Source: Gemmatimonadota bacterium
GTDB taxonomy: Bacteria; Gemmatimonadota; Gemmatimonadetes; Longimicrobiales; Gaopeijiaceae
Reading direction: 5' to 3'
Length of the DNA: 64,000 bases
Assembly (NCBI GenBank): GCA_022827345.1
Contig: JAJDTB010000011.1
Span: 45,815 to 109,814, forward strand
Shown: piece after piece, positions 1 to 7,942 of the stretch
Numbering within the stretch: the stretch's first letter is position 1
Layout of the letters: each line of letters begins with the position of its first letter
The notes under the pieces: model-generated
What the model was told of the DNA's origin: nothing
What the model saw: only the letters and a program-made list of their open reading frames with translations
Databases searched by the model: none
Made by a program: the position numbers and the translations under genes

Positions 1-794
1 GGGAAGGTGCCGGCACCGCAGTCGGCGTTCACCTCGATGGACAGATCCGGCGTCGCGGCGAGGTCCCATCCGCACCCCGCGGGACTCATCGCGAGTCCAT
101 TGGCCAAACTGAAAAACACGGGACCACGCCGCAGGTCGGCGGACAGGGTCTCCGCAGCGCCGAGCGTGCCGCCCGGGGCGTGTCTGCGGAACTCGAATGT
201 CGCGCCGACGGGCCGCTCTCCTTCCATCTCCAGCGCGGCGACCCGAAAGATGCCGAATCCGCGCCCGGACGACTCGCGCAGCTTCCATGCGGCCCCGGGG
301 TTGGCGACGAGGACGCCGGTGCGGAAGTCGAACCGGAACCAGGAGGCGCCGGGGTCGGGCGCCAGTCCGTCCACCATGAAGGAGGACGAGGTCGGGATGT
401 GGGCATCGGTCACGGCCTGAAAAGCGGCGATTCCGTCCTGCTCCGTCATGGCCGTGACTTCTTCGGCGGACATGTTCGCGTTGTTGCCGAGGTTCAGTCC
501 CGACACCGACCCGGGCCCCGCCACACCCCCGTTCAGGCGGATGGAAAAGCGCCGGAACGCCATGTGCCAATCGGTGGAGGTGTCCGGATCCGAAGGCGTG
601 ACGACGGCCCCGTCATCGAGGTTCACGTATGCGGGGGCGATCGGAGACGATGCGTCGATCGCGATCATCCCCTCCTCGAAGACTGCTTCGGGAGCGGTGG
701 CCTCGGATTCGCAGGCAACGAGGACGGCCAGGATTGCAGGTATTGCGGCAGCGAAAGGGACGCGCCGGGCGCGGCACGTTCGGGTGATCTTCAT
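1..794 (-). CDS. HmuY-like surface lipoprotein (3' end beyond window)
   Basis: The reading frame stays open from an ATG at 794 to the left edge, so about 264 residues are seen and the C-terminus is missing. A good ribosome site (AAGGA) lies 7-8 bases upstream of the ATG. Residues 1-28 form a lipoprotein signal ending in the lipobox LVAC, with Cys28 as the likely lipidated residue. The following segment STDWHMAFRRFSIRLNGG, with a GPG shortly after, resembles the conserved core of the HmuY family. Those are outer-surface lipoproteins that bind haem in Porphyromonas. Haem binding here is inferred from family resemblance only, and many environmental HmuY-like proteins are uncharacterised. No TonB receptor is visible in the window. 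Confidence 0.7.
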   Translation of the reverse strand, partial: MKITRTCRARRVPFAAAIPAILAVLVACESEATAPEAVFEEGMIAIDASSPIAPAYVNLDDGAVVTPSDPDTSTDWHMAFRRFSIRLNGGVAGPGSVSGLNLGNNANMSAEEVTAMTEQDGIAAFQAVTDAHIPTSSSFMVDGLAPDPGASWFRFDFRTGVLVANPGAAWKLRESSGRGFGIFRVAALEMEGERPVGATFEFRRHAPGGTLGAAETLSADLRRGPVFFSLANGLAMSPAGCGWDLAATPDLSIEVNADCGAGTF

Positions 795-1181
795 TGTGGT
801 TTCCTTCAGGATGGATTTGCCCGCCCGATGATCGCGGCGGAGTTGGAGTATCGGGTCATTGCCGGGTTGCACGGCCCCAGCGGAGACGGCAGGCCGGAGG
901 CGCAGAAGATTGCGGTCGCTCTGCCGCTGATCCGCTGGGTGACGAGTTCGTGCGGCAGAAGCCCGTCCGTGCCCACGTATTCTAATCCTTCCAGCACCAT
1001 GGCATACGGGCCGACCCGAATACGCGGCAGGGCATGACGACGACTGCACATGTCAGGTGCGGTCTCCGGCCGAACCGCATCAATCCGGCGATTCGACATC
1101 TGAAACCGCTCCCGTCGGGTCCTTCGCCTTCAGCGGTACGCCGCGCCCCCCCGCCCGCCGCCCGAGCCACGTAGATTACCG
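795..1181. other. Intergenic region with one weak ORF
   Basis: This 387-bp gap separates the divergent HmuY-like gene and the FAD/Fe-S oxidoreductase gene, so it should hold the promoters of both. A minus-strand frame between about 806 and 1049 could encode an 80-residue peptide (beginning MCSRRHALPRIRVGPYAMV). It has no ribosome site, no recognised domain and ends inside the leader of the HmuY-like gene. I regard it as probably non-coding or a remnant. I see no convincing -35/-10 pair, tRNA or repeat. Confidence 0.35.
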
Positions 1182-4100
1182 ATGACCTGCAACTCAATGA
1201 GTGGAGGCGCCCACGTGCCCATTCAGCCCGCCGGCGCGAGTTCCCTCGCCGGCCGCCTGCGAAGACACGTCGAGGGGGATGTCCGCTTCGACGCGATGAC
1301 GCGGGGCCTCTACGCCACCGACGCCTCCATCTACCAGATCGCGCCGCTGGGCGTGGTGCTGCCGCGCACGCTGGACGACGTCGACGCGACCATGGCGATC
1401 GCGCGCGAGGAGGGCGTGCCGGTGCTGCCCCGCGGCGCGGGGACGTCCCAGTGCGGCCAGACGGTGGGCCGCGCGGTGGTGATGGACACCTCGGGCCACC
1501 TCGACAGGGTGCTGGCAATCGATCGCGAAGCGCGCACCGTGACGGTCGAGTCCGGCCTCGTCCTCGACCAGCTCAACCGCCGCCTCGCCCCGACCGGCCT
1601 CTTCTTCCCCGTAGACGTCGCCACCGCCAGCCGCGCCACGATCGGCGGGATGGCGGGCAACAACAGCGGCGGCGCGCGTTCGATCCGCTACGGCATCATG
1701 GCCGACAACGTGCTCGAGATGGAGGTGACGCTCGCCGACGGGCGGATCGCGACCTTCGGCGCGGACGGCGATCCGGCGGCAGCGAGTGAGCTGGCCGGAC
1801 TCCTGCGCACCGTCGCAGCCCGCGAAGCCGGCGAACTGGACGCACGCGTCCCCCGGGTCCTCCGTCACGTTGCCGGCTACAACCTGCACCGCCTCCTCCG
1901 CCCCGGCGCCTCGCTGGCCGAGGCACTCGTCGGGTCCGAGGGTACTCTGGCGTTCTTCCGCCGGCTGACGCTGAAGCTGGCGCGGCGGCCGGCCCGGCGC
2001 GTCCTCGGCGTCTGCGCCTTCCCGTCGCTGCTGGAGGCGCTGGACGCGGTTCAGCACATCGTCGAACTCGACCCCCACGCCGTCGAGCTCATGGATCACA
2101 CGCTCATCGAACTCGCGCGCGAAAACGCCGCCTTCCGCGCGACGGTCGAGGCGCTCGTTCCGGCGTCGGCCCACAGCCTGCTTCTGGTCGAGTTCGCGGG
2201 CCACGAGACCGCGGCGCTGTCCCGCAAGCTCACCCGCCTTGACGATGTGGTGCGCGCGACCGGGCCGGGATGCGACGTCACCCGCGCCGAGGACCCCGCC
2301 GCCCAGGCCGCGATCTGGAACGTGCGCAAGGCGGGCCTCAACATCGTGATGTCGATGAAGGGCGAGCGGAAGCCGGTGTCGATCGTCGAGGACTGCGCGA
2401 TCCCGCTCCCCGCGCTGGCCGGATTCGGCGCCTTCGTCGAGGATTCGTTCGCGCGGCACGGCACCAGCGGCACCTGGTACGCGCACGCCTCGGTCGGCCT
2501 GCTCCACGTGCGTCCGTCGCTCAGCATGAAGGACTCCGCCGACATCGCGGCCTTCCGCTCCATCGCCGAGGAGGTGCTGGCCGAAGCCGCGCGGCTGGGG
2601 GGCTCGTATTCGGGCGAGCACGGCGACGGCATCCTTCGCTCCGAATTCATCGAGCCGCTGCTCGGGGGCCGCCTGGCCCGCGCCTTCGAGGAGGTCAAAC
2701 GCGCCTTCGATCCCACCGGGATGATGAACCCCGGCAAGATCGTGGCCGCGCCCCGGATGGACGACCGCGAGCTCTTCCGCTACGGGCCGGGGTACCGCCC
2801 GGTGTCCCTGCCGACCGTCCCGGCCGCGTCCGATCGCCCCTCGCCCGTCATCCCCCCGGGGAAGGCTGGCCCGCCGGCTCCCCCCGCGCCGGGCGGCCAC
2901 TTCGCGCGCAACGTCGAGGCGTGCAACAACAACGGCGCCTGCCGCAAGATGCACGAAGGCGTCATGTGCCCCTCCTACCGCGTCACCCGCGAGGAAGCGG
3001 ACACCACCCGGGGCCGCGCCAACGTCCTCCGCCTCGCCATGACCGGCCAGCTCGGTCCGGAGGGGTTGGAGGGGGATGAGGTCGCCGAGGTCCTCGAACT
3101 CTGCGTCGGCTGCAAGGCCTGCAAGCGCGAATGCCCGGCAGGGGTGGACATGGCCCGGCTGAAGTCCGAAGTCCTGCACCTCAGGAATGGCCGCCGCGGC
3201 ATCCCCATCAGGGAACGGCTCTTCGCGTCCCTGCCCCGGATCGCTCCGCTAGCGTCGCGGCTGCCCCGGCTCCTCAACCTGCGCAATCGCAGCCGGGTGC
3301 TGGCGTGGCTCGGCGAGCGCGCACTGGGCATCGCGGCGGCCCGGAACCTGCCCGAATGGCACCGGCGGCCCTTCAGGGACGAGGAGTTGGCTGAGAGCGG
3401 TGCGGGAATCGTACTGACAAAATCAAATGTGTATCTGTCATCCAATGGCATTACTGGAGAGCGTACGCAGCCTTCAAGCGAAGAGGTGAGTCTGTTTGTT
3501 GACACATTCTCCAGATATTTTGACCCAACCGTGCCCAGGGCCGCGCTGAATGTCCTGCGGCGGTTGGGCATCGAGACTGTGACCTCTGATCCGTCCCCAT
3601 CGGGAACCCGGCCCCTCTGTTGCGGCCGCACCTACATCAGCGCCGGCCTCCTCGATCACGCGCGTGCAGAGCTGCAGCGCACCGTCACCGCCCTCGCCCC
3701 GCTCGCACGGCGCGGCCTGCCGATCCTCGGTCTTGAACCCTCCTGCCTGCTCACCCTCCGGGACGAGGCACTCTACCTCTGCCCCGGCGACGATGCCCGT
3801 GCGGTGGCCGAACAGGCCCTGCTGATCGACGAGTACCTGGCGAAGCGGCCCGGCCTTTCGCCAGAGGACGCGCCCGCGGGCGGTCGGGCCAGCGGAATGA
3901 CGGCAACCATCCACGGCCACTGTCACCAGAAAGCGGCCGGAACGGGCGGGGCCACCGCTGAAGCACTGTCGGCATTCGCAGGTATTGAGGGCAGGCTCAT
4001 CGACTCCAGCTGCTGCGGCATGGCCGGCTCCTTCGGCTACACGGCCAGGCACCTGCGCACGTCTCGTGCGATGGCTGAGTTGAGCATGCTTCCCGCCTTG

Positions 4101-4232
4101 CGGGCGACCTCCCCGGAGGAGACAGTGATCGCCAACGGCTTCAGCTGCCGCGCCCAGATCGAGGCGGGAACGGGTCGGCGGGCACGGCACATAGTGGAGG
4201 TTCTGAACGGATGTCCAAACGATCCCACGTAG
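1182..4232 (+). CDS. FAD-binding / 4Fe-4S oxidoreductase (GlcD-GlpC-type fusion)
   Basis: This is a 1016-residue fusion of a flavin dehydrogenase with an iron-sulfur subunit, the architecture of YdiJ-like and D-lactate dehydrogenase-like enzymes that oxidise a 2-hydroxyacid and pass electrons on. The FAD_binding_4 domain occupies about residues 30-230, with a PRGAGTSQCGQ loop near residue 84 and GNNSGGARSIRYG near 160. A FAD-oxidase C-terminal domain follows to about 530. Two 4Fe-4S cysteine clusters are visible at about residues 581 (CNNNGACR then C) and 642 (CVGCKACKRECP). Two CCG-type cysteine-rich repeats lie near 813 and 943 (CCGRTY; CCGMAGSFG). The substrate cannot be told. ATG 1182 and ATG 1197 are both possible starts and neither has a clear ribosome site. 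An AT-rich patch at 3405-3530 stands out. Confidence 0.88.
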   Translation: MTCNSMSGGAHVPIQPAGASSLAGRLRRHVEGDVRFDAMTRGLYATDASIYQIAPLGVVLPRTLDDVDATMAIAREEGVPVLPRGAGTSQCGQTVGRAVVMDTSGHLDRVLAIDREARTVTVESGLVLDQLNRRLAPTGLFFPVDVATASRATIGGMAGNNSGGARSIRYGIMADNVLEMEVTLADGRIATFGADGDPAAASELAGLLRTVAAREAGELDARVPRVLRHVAGYNLHRLLRPGASLAEALVGSEGTLAFFRRLTLKLARRPARRVLGVCAFPSLLEALDAVQHIVELDPHAVELMDHTLIELARENAAFRATVEALVPASAHSLLLVEFAGHETAALSRKLTRLDDVVRATGPGCDVTRAEDPAAQAAIWNVRKAGLNIVMSMKGERKPVSIVEDCAIPLPALAGFGAFVEDSFARHGTSGTWYAHASVGLLHVRPSLSMKDSADIAAFRSIAEEVLAEAARLGGSYSGEHGDGILRSEFIEPLLGGRLARAFEEVKRAFDPTGMMNPGKIVAAPRMDDRELFRYGPGYRPVSLPTVPAASDRPSPVIPPGKAGPPAPPAPGGHFARNVEACNNNGACRKMHEGVMCPSYRVTREEADTTRGRANVLRLAMTGQLGPEGLEGDEVAEVLELCVGCKACKRECPAGVDMARLKSEVLHLRNGRRGIPIRERLFASLPRIAPLASRLPRLLNLRNRSRVLAWLGERALGIAAARNLPEWHRRPFRDEELAESGAGIVLTKSNVYLSSNGITGERTQPSSEEVSLFVDTFSRYFDPTVPRAALNVLRRLGIETVTSDPSPSGTRPLCCGRTYISAGLLDHARAELQRTVTALAPLARRGLPILGLEPSCLLTLRDEALYLCPGDDARAVAEQALLIDEYLAKRPGLSPEDAPAGGRASGMTATIHGHCHQKAAGTGGATAEALSAFAGIEGRLIDSSCCGMAGSFGYTARHLRTSRAMAELSMLPALRATSPEETVIANGFSCRAQIEAGTGRRARHIVEVLNGCPNDPT

Positions 4233-4486
4233 TTCTCGGCGCCCTCTGTGCCATTGCCGCACTCGCCTTCCCGGCTGGAGCAGTCCACGGGCAACAGGCA
4301 GTCGAGCTTCCGCTGGCCGATCACTACCTCGACTCCGACTTTCCCGAGGTGTACCGGATCGGCGACGGGATCCAGGAATGGGAGTTGTTGTCGCGGGTGA
4401 CCTCGGTTTCCTTCGATGCCCTGGGCAACCTGCACATCGGGGACCTTGCCGGCGACGAACTGTCGCCGGTCGAGATTCGGCAGTAG
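4211..4486 (+). pseudogene. N-terminal fragment of a secreted 6-bladed beta-propeller protein
   Basis: This 91-codon frame overlaps the end of the preceding gene by 22 bases and has its own GGAGG at 4196-4200. It encodes a clear signal peptide (about residues 1-28, ending AVHGQ). The following segment, PLADHYLDSDFPEVYRIG and then SFDALGNLHIGD, resembles the first blade of 6-bladed beta-propeller (NHL-like) exported proteins. Such proteins are usually 350-400 residues long. Here the frame stops at TAG 4484-4486 and the next codon in the same frame opens endonuclease IV. I read it as the stump left by a deletion that removed the rest of the propeller gene. A short expressed secreted peptide cannot be excluded. 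Confidence 0.6.
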
Positions 4487-5374
4487 TTGTCTTCCGGTGA
4501 CCGGAACAAGGGCTTGACCCCCGACGAACTCGGCGCCCACGTCTCCGTCGCCGGCGGCGTCCACAATGCTCCCGGCCGTGCTGCAGACATCGGTGCGGTG
4601 GTCTGCCAGGTCTTCACCAAGCAGCCCAACCGGTGGGCGGAGCCGGCTATCGCGGATGAGATCGCGGCCCGGTACCGCGTCGCGGCCGCGGATCTCGCCT
4701 ATGTCGCCTCGCACGACTCGTACCTGATCAACCTCGCCAGCCCGCAGCCGGACTTGTGGCGGCGCTCCACCGACTGCTTCACCGGGGAGCTTCAGCGCGC
4801 GGCGCAACTGGGCCTCGACGCCGTCGTCACGCACCCCGGCAACGCCACGGACGGAGACCGCGCCAGCGGCATCGTGCGCAACGCGGACGGACTTGTCGAG
4901 GCGCTGGAGGCGACGCCCGGCGGACCTTGCGTGTTGCTGGAGCTGACTGCGGGCGCCGGAACCTCGGTCGGCGGCACCTTCGAGGAGTTGGCGAGCATCA
5001 TCGATGCGATCCCCGAGCCACACGGCGCGCGCGTCGGCGTCTGCTTCGACACCTGTCACGCGTGGGTGGCGGGGATGGATCTCCGCGACGACTTCGAAGG
5101 CGTGTGGCAGCGGGCCGACGACACCTTCGGCGCCGACCGCATCGAACTCTTCCACCTCAACGACGCGAAGACCCCCTTCGGCTCACGCCTCGACCGTCAC
5201 GAGAACATCGGCGAAGGGACCATGGGGATTGCGCCGTTCCGCCAACTCATGAACGCCGAGCGGTTCCGCAAGGTGCCCAAGATCCTGGAGACGCCGAAGG
5301 GCGACGACCTGGTGACGGCCGACCGCAGGAACCTGGCGGTGCTGCGCGGTCTTCGGGACCAGCCGGGGGCCTGA
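4487..5374 (+). CDS. nfo: Deoxyribonuclease IV (AP endonuclease)
   Basis: Endonuclease IV cleaves DNA 5' of abasic sites in base-excision repair and uses three metal ions in a TIM barrel. The family signatures are present: GAHVSVAGG near the N-terminus, GVCFDTCHAWVAG near residue 182, and HLNDAKTPFGSRLDRHENIG near 222, carrying metal-binding His, Asp and Glu residues. The length of about 295 residues is normal. The start is unclear. TTG 4487 directly follows the stop of the broken propeller frame, while TTG 4514 gives an N-terminus (TPDELGAHVS) closer to typical family starts. Neither has a strong ribosome site, so expression may rely on reinitiation from the upstream fragment. The gene converges on the DUF1028 gene. 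Confidence 0.9.
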   Translation: MSSGDRNKGLTPDELGAHVSVAGGVHNAPGRAADIGAVVCQVFTKQPNRWAEPAIADEIAARYRVAAADLAYVASHDSYLINLASPQPDLWRRSTDCFTGELQRAAQLGLDAVVTHPGNATDGDRASGIVRNADGLVEALEATPGGPCVLLELTAGAGTSVGGTFEELASIIDAIPEPHGARVGVCFDTCHAWVAGMDLRDDFEGVWQRADDTFGADRIELFHLNDAKTPFGSRLDRHENIGEGTMGIAPFRQLMNAERFRKVPKILETPKGDDLVTADRRNLAVLRGLRDQPGA

Positions 5375-5462
5375 ACCGACGCACCAAATCCGGCCGGAGG
5401 CACCGGTCGGGACGCGCCGGCAAGCCCCCTGCGCCTCGGCAGGCGGCCCGGCGGGTCAGCCG

Positions 5463-6227
5463 TCAGCGATTCCGCCGCCGCTCTATCCGGGCCGCGGCGA
5501 TCTCAACCAGGCGGCGCATTTCGGCAATCGGCTCGTCGTGGTCGTCCACCTGCAGCCGCAGCACGACATCGTTGTTGAGCCAGACGCCGCCATCCTCCTG
5601 CACGATCAGCATGGCGGCCGACTGCATGCCGCGCGTGTCGCCCCCCGCAGCCTGGCCGGCCTCGAGCGCTGCCTGCAGCCGCAGCGAGAGGTGACCCTCC
5701 GTCGACTCGAAGGCCGCGACCATGTCTTCCACCACGGCGGGGCCCGCCAGGATGTTCCCCTGCGCAGAGCAGTACTCGCCGATCCGGTGCCCCGCCCAGT
5801 CGCTCGCCCGCGGGCCGGTGTGCGTGGCGACCTCGCCGCGGGCGTTCATGATCGAGAACTGGCGGCCCTGCTTCGTCCACCGCTCCGGATCCGGATCCGG
5901 GTCGCGCGCGAGGATCTCCCGCACGGCGTCGGCGGGCGAATATCCCTCGCGCAGCAGGGCCAGCCCCTGGGGCCCGTAGCTGACATCGACGATCGCCTGC
6001 GTGGCGACTACGCCTACGCCGGCCTCCCCCCAGATCACCCCGTTGCCCACGGCGAAGACGCGTGACTGCACCGCCACCCCCACCTCCCCGGTCGCAGGAT
6101 CGTAGCCCACGATCGAGAATGTCCCCACCGGCGGCCACGGCGAACCTTCCTGGGCCAGAACGGGTACGGATCCGGAAGCGGCGACGGCAAACGCGACCGC
6201 GGCAATACGCACGAACCTTCTCATCAT
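5463..6227 (-). CDS. Secreted DUF1028 protein (putative Ntn-hydrolase)
   Basis: The protein has 254 residues when started at the ATG at 6227. A second ATG follows at 6224, and both sit behind a strong AGGAGG. Residues 1-26 form a signal peptide (hydrophobic core, then PVLAQ). The mature protein begins with TFSIVGYDPATGEVGVAVQS, the hallmark of DUF1028, whose fold is related to N-terminal-nucleophile hydrolases. Further conserved stretches are GVGVVATQA and ARGEVATHTGPRASDWAG. The family has no settled function, and the substrate is unknown. An extended frame upstream of 6227 lacks these translation signals. The gene is divergent from the MoxR-cluster membrane protein, and the 82-bp gap between them should hold both promoters. 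Confidence 0.82.
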   Translation of the reverse strand: MMRRFVRIAAVAFAVAASGSVPVLAQEGSPWPPVGTFSIVGYDPATGEVGVAVQSRVFAVGNGVIWGEAGVGVVATQAIVDVSYGPQGLALLREGYSPADAVREILARDPDPDPERWTKQGRQFSIMNARGEVATHTGPRASDWAGHRIGEYCSAQGNILAGPAVVEDMVAAFESTEGHLSLRLQAALEAGQAAGGDTRGMQSAAMLIVQEDGGVWLNNDVVLRLQVDDHDEPIAEMRRLVEIAAARIERRRNR

Positions 6228-6309
6228 CCACCCTCCTCTGCGGGGTTGAGGTGTCGGATTCCGACCCCAATCTGGCACTCCGTGCCCGGAATTGGCTAGC
6301 TTGCTGACC

Positions 6310-7215
6310 ATGTCCATGATTCCGATGCGGCCCCTCGGGTTCGGCGAGATCGTCGACGGGGCCCTGCAAATCTACCGGCGCGACTTCGGCCTGTACTACC
6401 TGATCGCGCTGGTGGCGACGTTCCCCGGGTACGTGCTGATCCTGGCCTCCGGGGTGGACGCCTCGGCGGTCGCGCAGGGCGGCGATGGCAATCCCTTTGA
6501 AGCGCTCGGCGCGATGGGAGCCTTTTTCGGGGTGACGCTGGCGGCGGGCGCGATCGCATGGGTGGGCATGGTGGCGGTCGCGGCGGCGATGGCGGACCGC
6601 ATCGGCGAGGGCCCGGCATCGCTCGGGCGGGCCTATCGGGTCGCGCTGCGCAATCTTCCGAGTGCGGTGGGCGCTACCGTACTGGCGCTGATCATGTACC
6701 TGTTCGTGGCAATTGTGGTGTTGTTCGGGTCTTTCGCGCTCCTTGCCCTGCTTCTGTCGAGTGGCGGGCTCGTCGGCAACCTGGTGGGCTTCCTGCTCAC
6801 GATGTTGCTGGTTGGCCTGATCACCGCGTTCTGGCTGGCAGCGACATTCGGGATTCTCCCCGCGGTGATCATCGAGGGCCGCGGTGCGATCGACGCGTTG
6901 GGGCGCTCGTTCAGCCTGTGTAGAGGCGGCTGGCTGCGCGTGTGCGGAATCATGGTGGTGGCCATGATCATCAACGTCGTGCCATCGATCGGGGTCAGCG
7001 CGCTGTTCGGGATGGGCGACCTCTTCGTCTCGCCGGACGCGATGGATCAGATCAGCTCCACCGAGCAGTGGCTGATGAACACGATCGACCTGGTGGTGGG
7101 GCCCCTCACCACTCCGTTCCTGGTCGGGTGCATCATCGTGCTCTTCCACGACCGGAGGGTGCGCAGCGAGGCCTTCGACCTGGAGACGCTGGCCGGGGCG
7201 ATGGACACCCGGTGA
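6310..7215 (+). CDS. Multi-pass membrane protein heading the MoxR/DUF58 cluster
   Basis: This 301-residue integral membrane protein begins MSMIPMRPLGFGEIVDGA. It has about six hydrophobic segments, around residues 30-50, 75-100, 125-155, 160-190, 215-240 and 260-280. The opening (RPLGFGEIVDGALQIYRRDF) resembles the start of membrane proteins annotated with a glycerophosphodiester phosphodiesterase membrane domain or as DUF7544-like, but no catalytic motif is visible. It is the first gene of a plus-strand run that continues with DUF4129, DUF4350, MoxR and DUF58 genes. Its role is therefore probably tied to that envelope-associated system. The start at 6310 was chosen because it fits the conserved N-terminus; an upstream TTG at 6292 is less likely. 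Confidence 0.7.
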   Translation: MSMIPMRPLGFGEIVDGALQIYRRDFGLYYLIALVATFPGYVLILASGVDASAVAQGGDGNPFEALGAMGAFFGVTLAAGAIAWVGMVAVAAAMADRIGEGPASLGRAYRVALRNLPSAVGATVLALIMYLFVAIVVLFGSFALLALLLSSGGLVGNLVGFLLTMLLVGLITAFWLAATFGILPAVIIEGRGAIDALGRSFSLCRGGWLRVCGIMVVAMIINVVPSIGVSALFGMGDLFVSPDAMDQISSTEQWLMNTIDLVVGPLTTPFLVGCIIVLFHDRRVRSEAFDLETLAGAMDTR

Positions 7216-7252
7216 CGCCGGCTCCCGGCGCCAAGACGAGATCCGCGGGCCC

Positions 7253-7942
7253 GTGATGCGACTCTTCGCCCGGCAACAACCGCCGCAGGAGCCGCTTCCC
7301 TCGGCGGAGGAGGTGTCGGAGGTCCTGCGGGAGATCCTCGCCGACCCCGAATTCGCGACCTTCGACCCCTCGCTGCGGCAACAGGCCATCGAGTGGGTCC
7401 TGGAGACGCTGTCGCGGGTGTGGGGGTGGATCCGGCGGCTCATGGGGGAAGACGGCACCGGCGCGATGGAGATCGTGGTCGTCGTCGTGGCGCTGGCGGC
7501 GCTGCTGATCATGGTGCGGGTGGCGTCGAGGCACGCGCCGAAGTGGATGGGCCAGGCCGAGGAAGGTGACGACGCGGACGCGCCACGGGCTCCCGCTACC
7601 GCCAACGAGTGGCTGAGGACGGCGGATCGGCGGGCGGGACAGGGCGAATACCGGCCGGCAGCCAGTGCCCTGTACCAGGGATTCCTGCTGACTCTGGAGC
7701 AACAGGGCGCGCTGTCCTTCCACAGCTCCAAGACCCCGGGCGACTACGCCGACGAGATCGCCCGCGGCGACACCGGCCCAGGTGAGGGCGCGGCGGTGGG
7801 CGGCAGGTTCCTGGACTCGTTTCAGGACTACTCGTTCGGCCAGGAGGAACCGACCCTGACCGGGTACGCCACCCTGGCAGAGATCGCGAAGGACGCGGGT
7901 TGTCCGGCCGCAATCCCCGAATCCGGGGTGCGGGACCCATGA
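7253..7942 (+). CDS. DUF4129 domain membrane protein
   Basis: The protein has 229 residues with one central transmembrane helix at about residues 73-92 (MEIVVVVVALAALLIMVRVA). A DUF4129-like helical domain follows, with YRPAASALYQGFLLTLEQQGALSF and TPGDYADEI. DUF4129 proteins regularly accompany MoxR ATPases and DUF58 proteins. Their exact role is unknown; a part in export or assembly at the membrane is usually supposed. GTG 7253 and ATG 7256 are both possible starts. The stop overlaps the start of the next gene in an ATGA, which argues for translational coupling. Confidence 0.75.
   Translation: MMRLFARQQPPQEPLPSAEEVSEVLREILADPEFATFDPSLRQQAIEWVLETLSRVWGWIRRLMGEDGTGAMEIVVVVVALAALLIMVRVASRHAPKWMGQAEEGDDADAPRAPATANEWLRTADRRAGQGEYRPAASALYQGFLLTLEQQGALSFHSSKTPGDYADEIARGDTGPGEGAAVGGRFLDSFQDYSFGQEEPTLTGYATLAEIAKDAGCPAAIPESGVRDP

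Noticed and set aside
1194..3179. Long open frame opposite the FAD/Fe-S oxidoreductase gene
   Set aside because: Mirror of a GC-rich coding strand; no domain, composition dominated by Arg, Gly, His and Val, no ribosome site.
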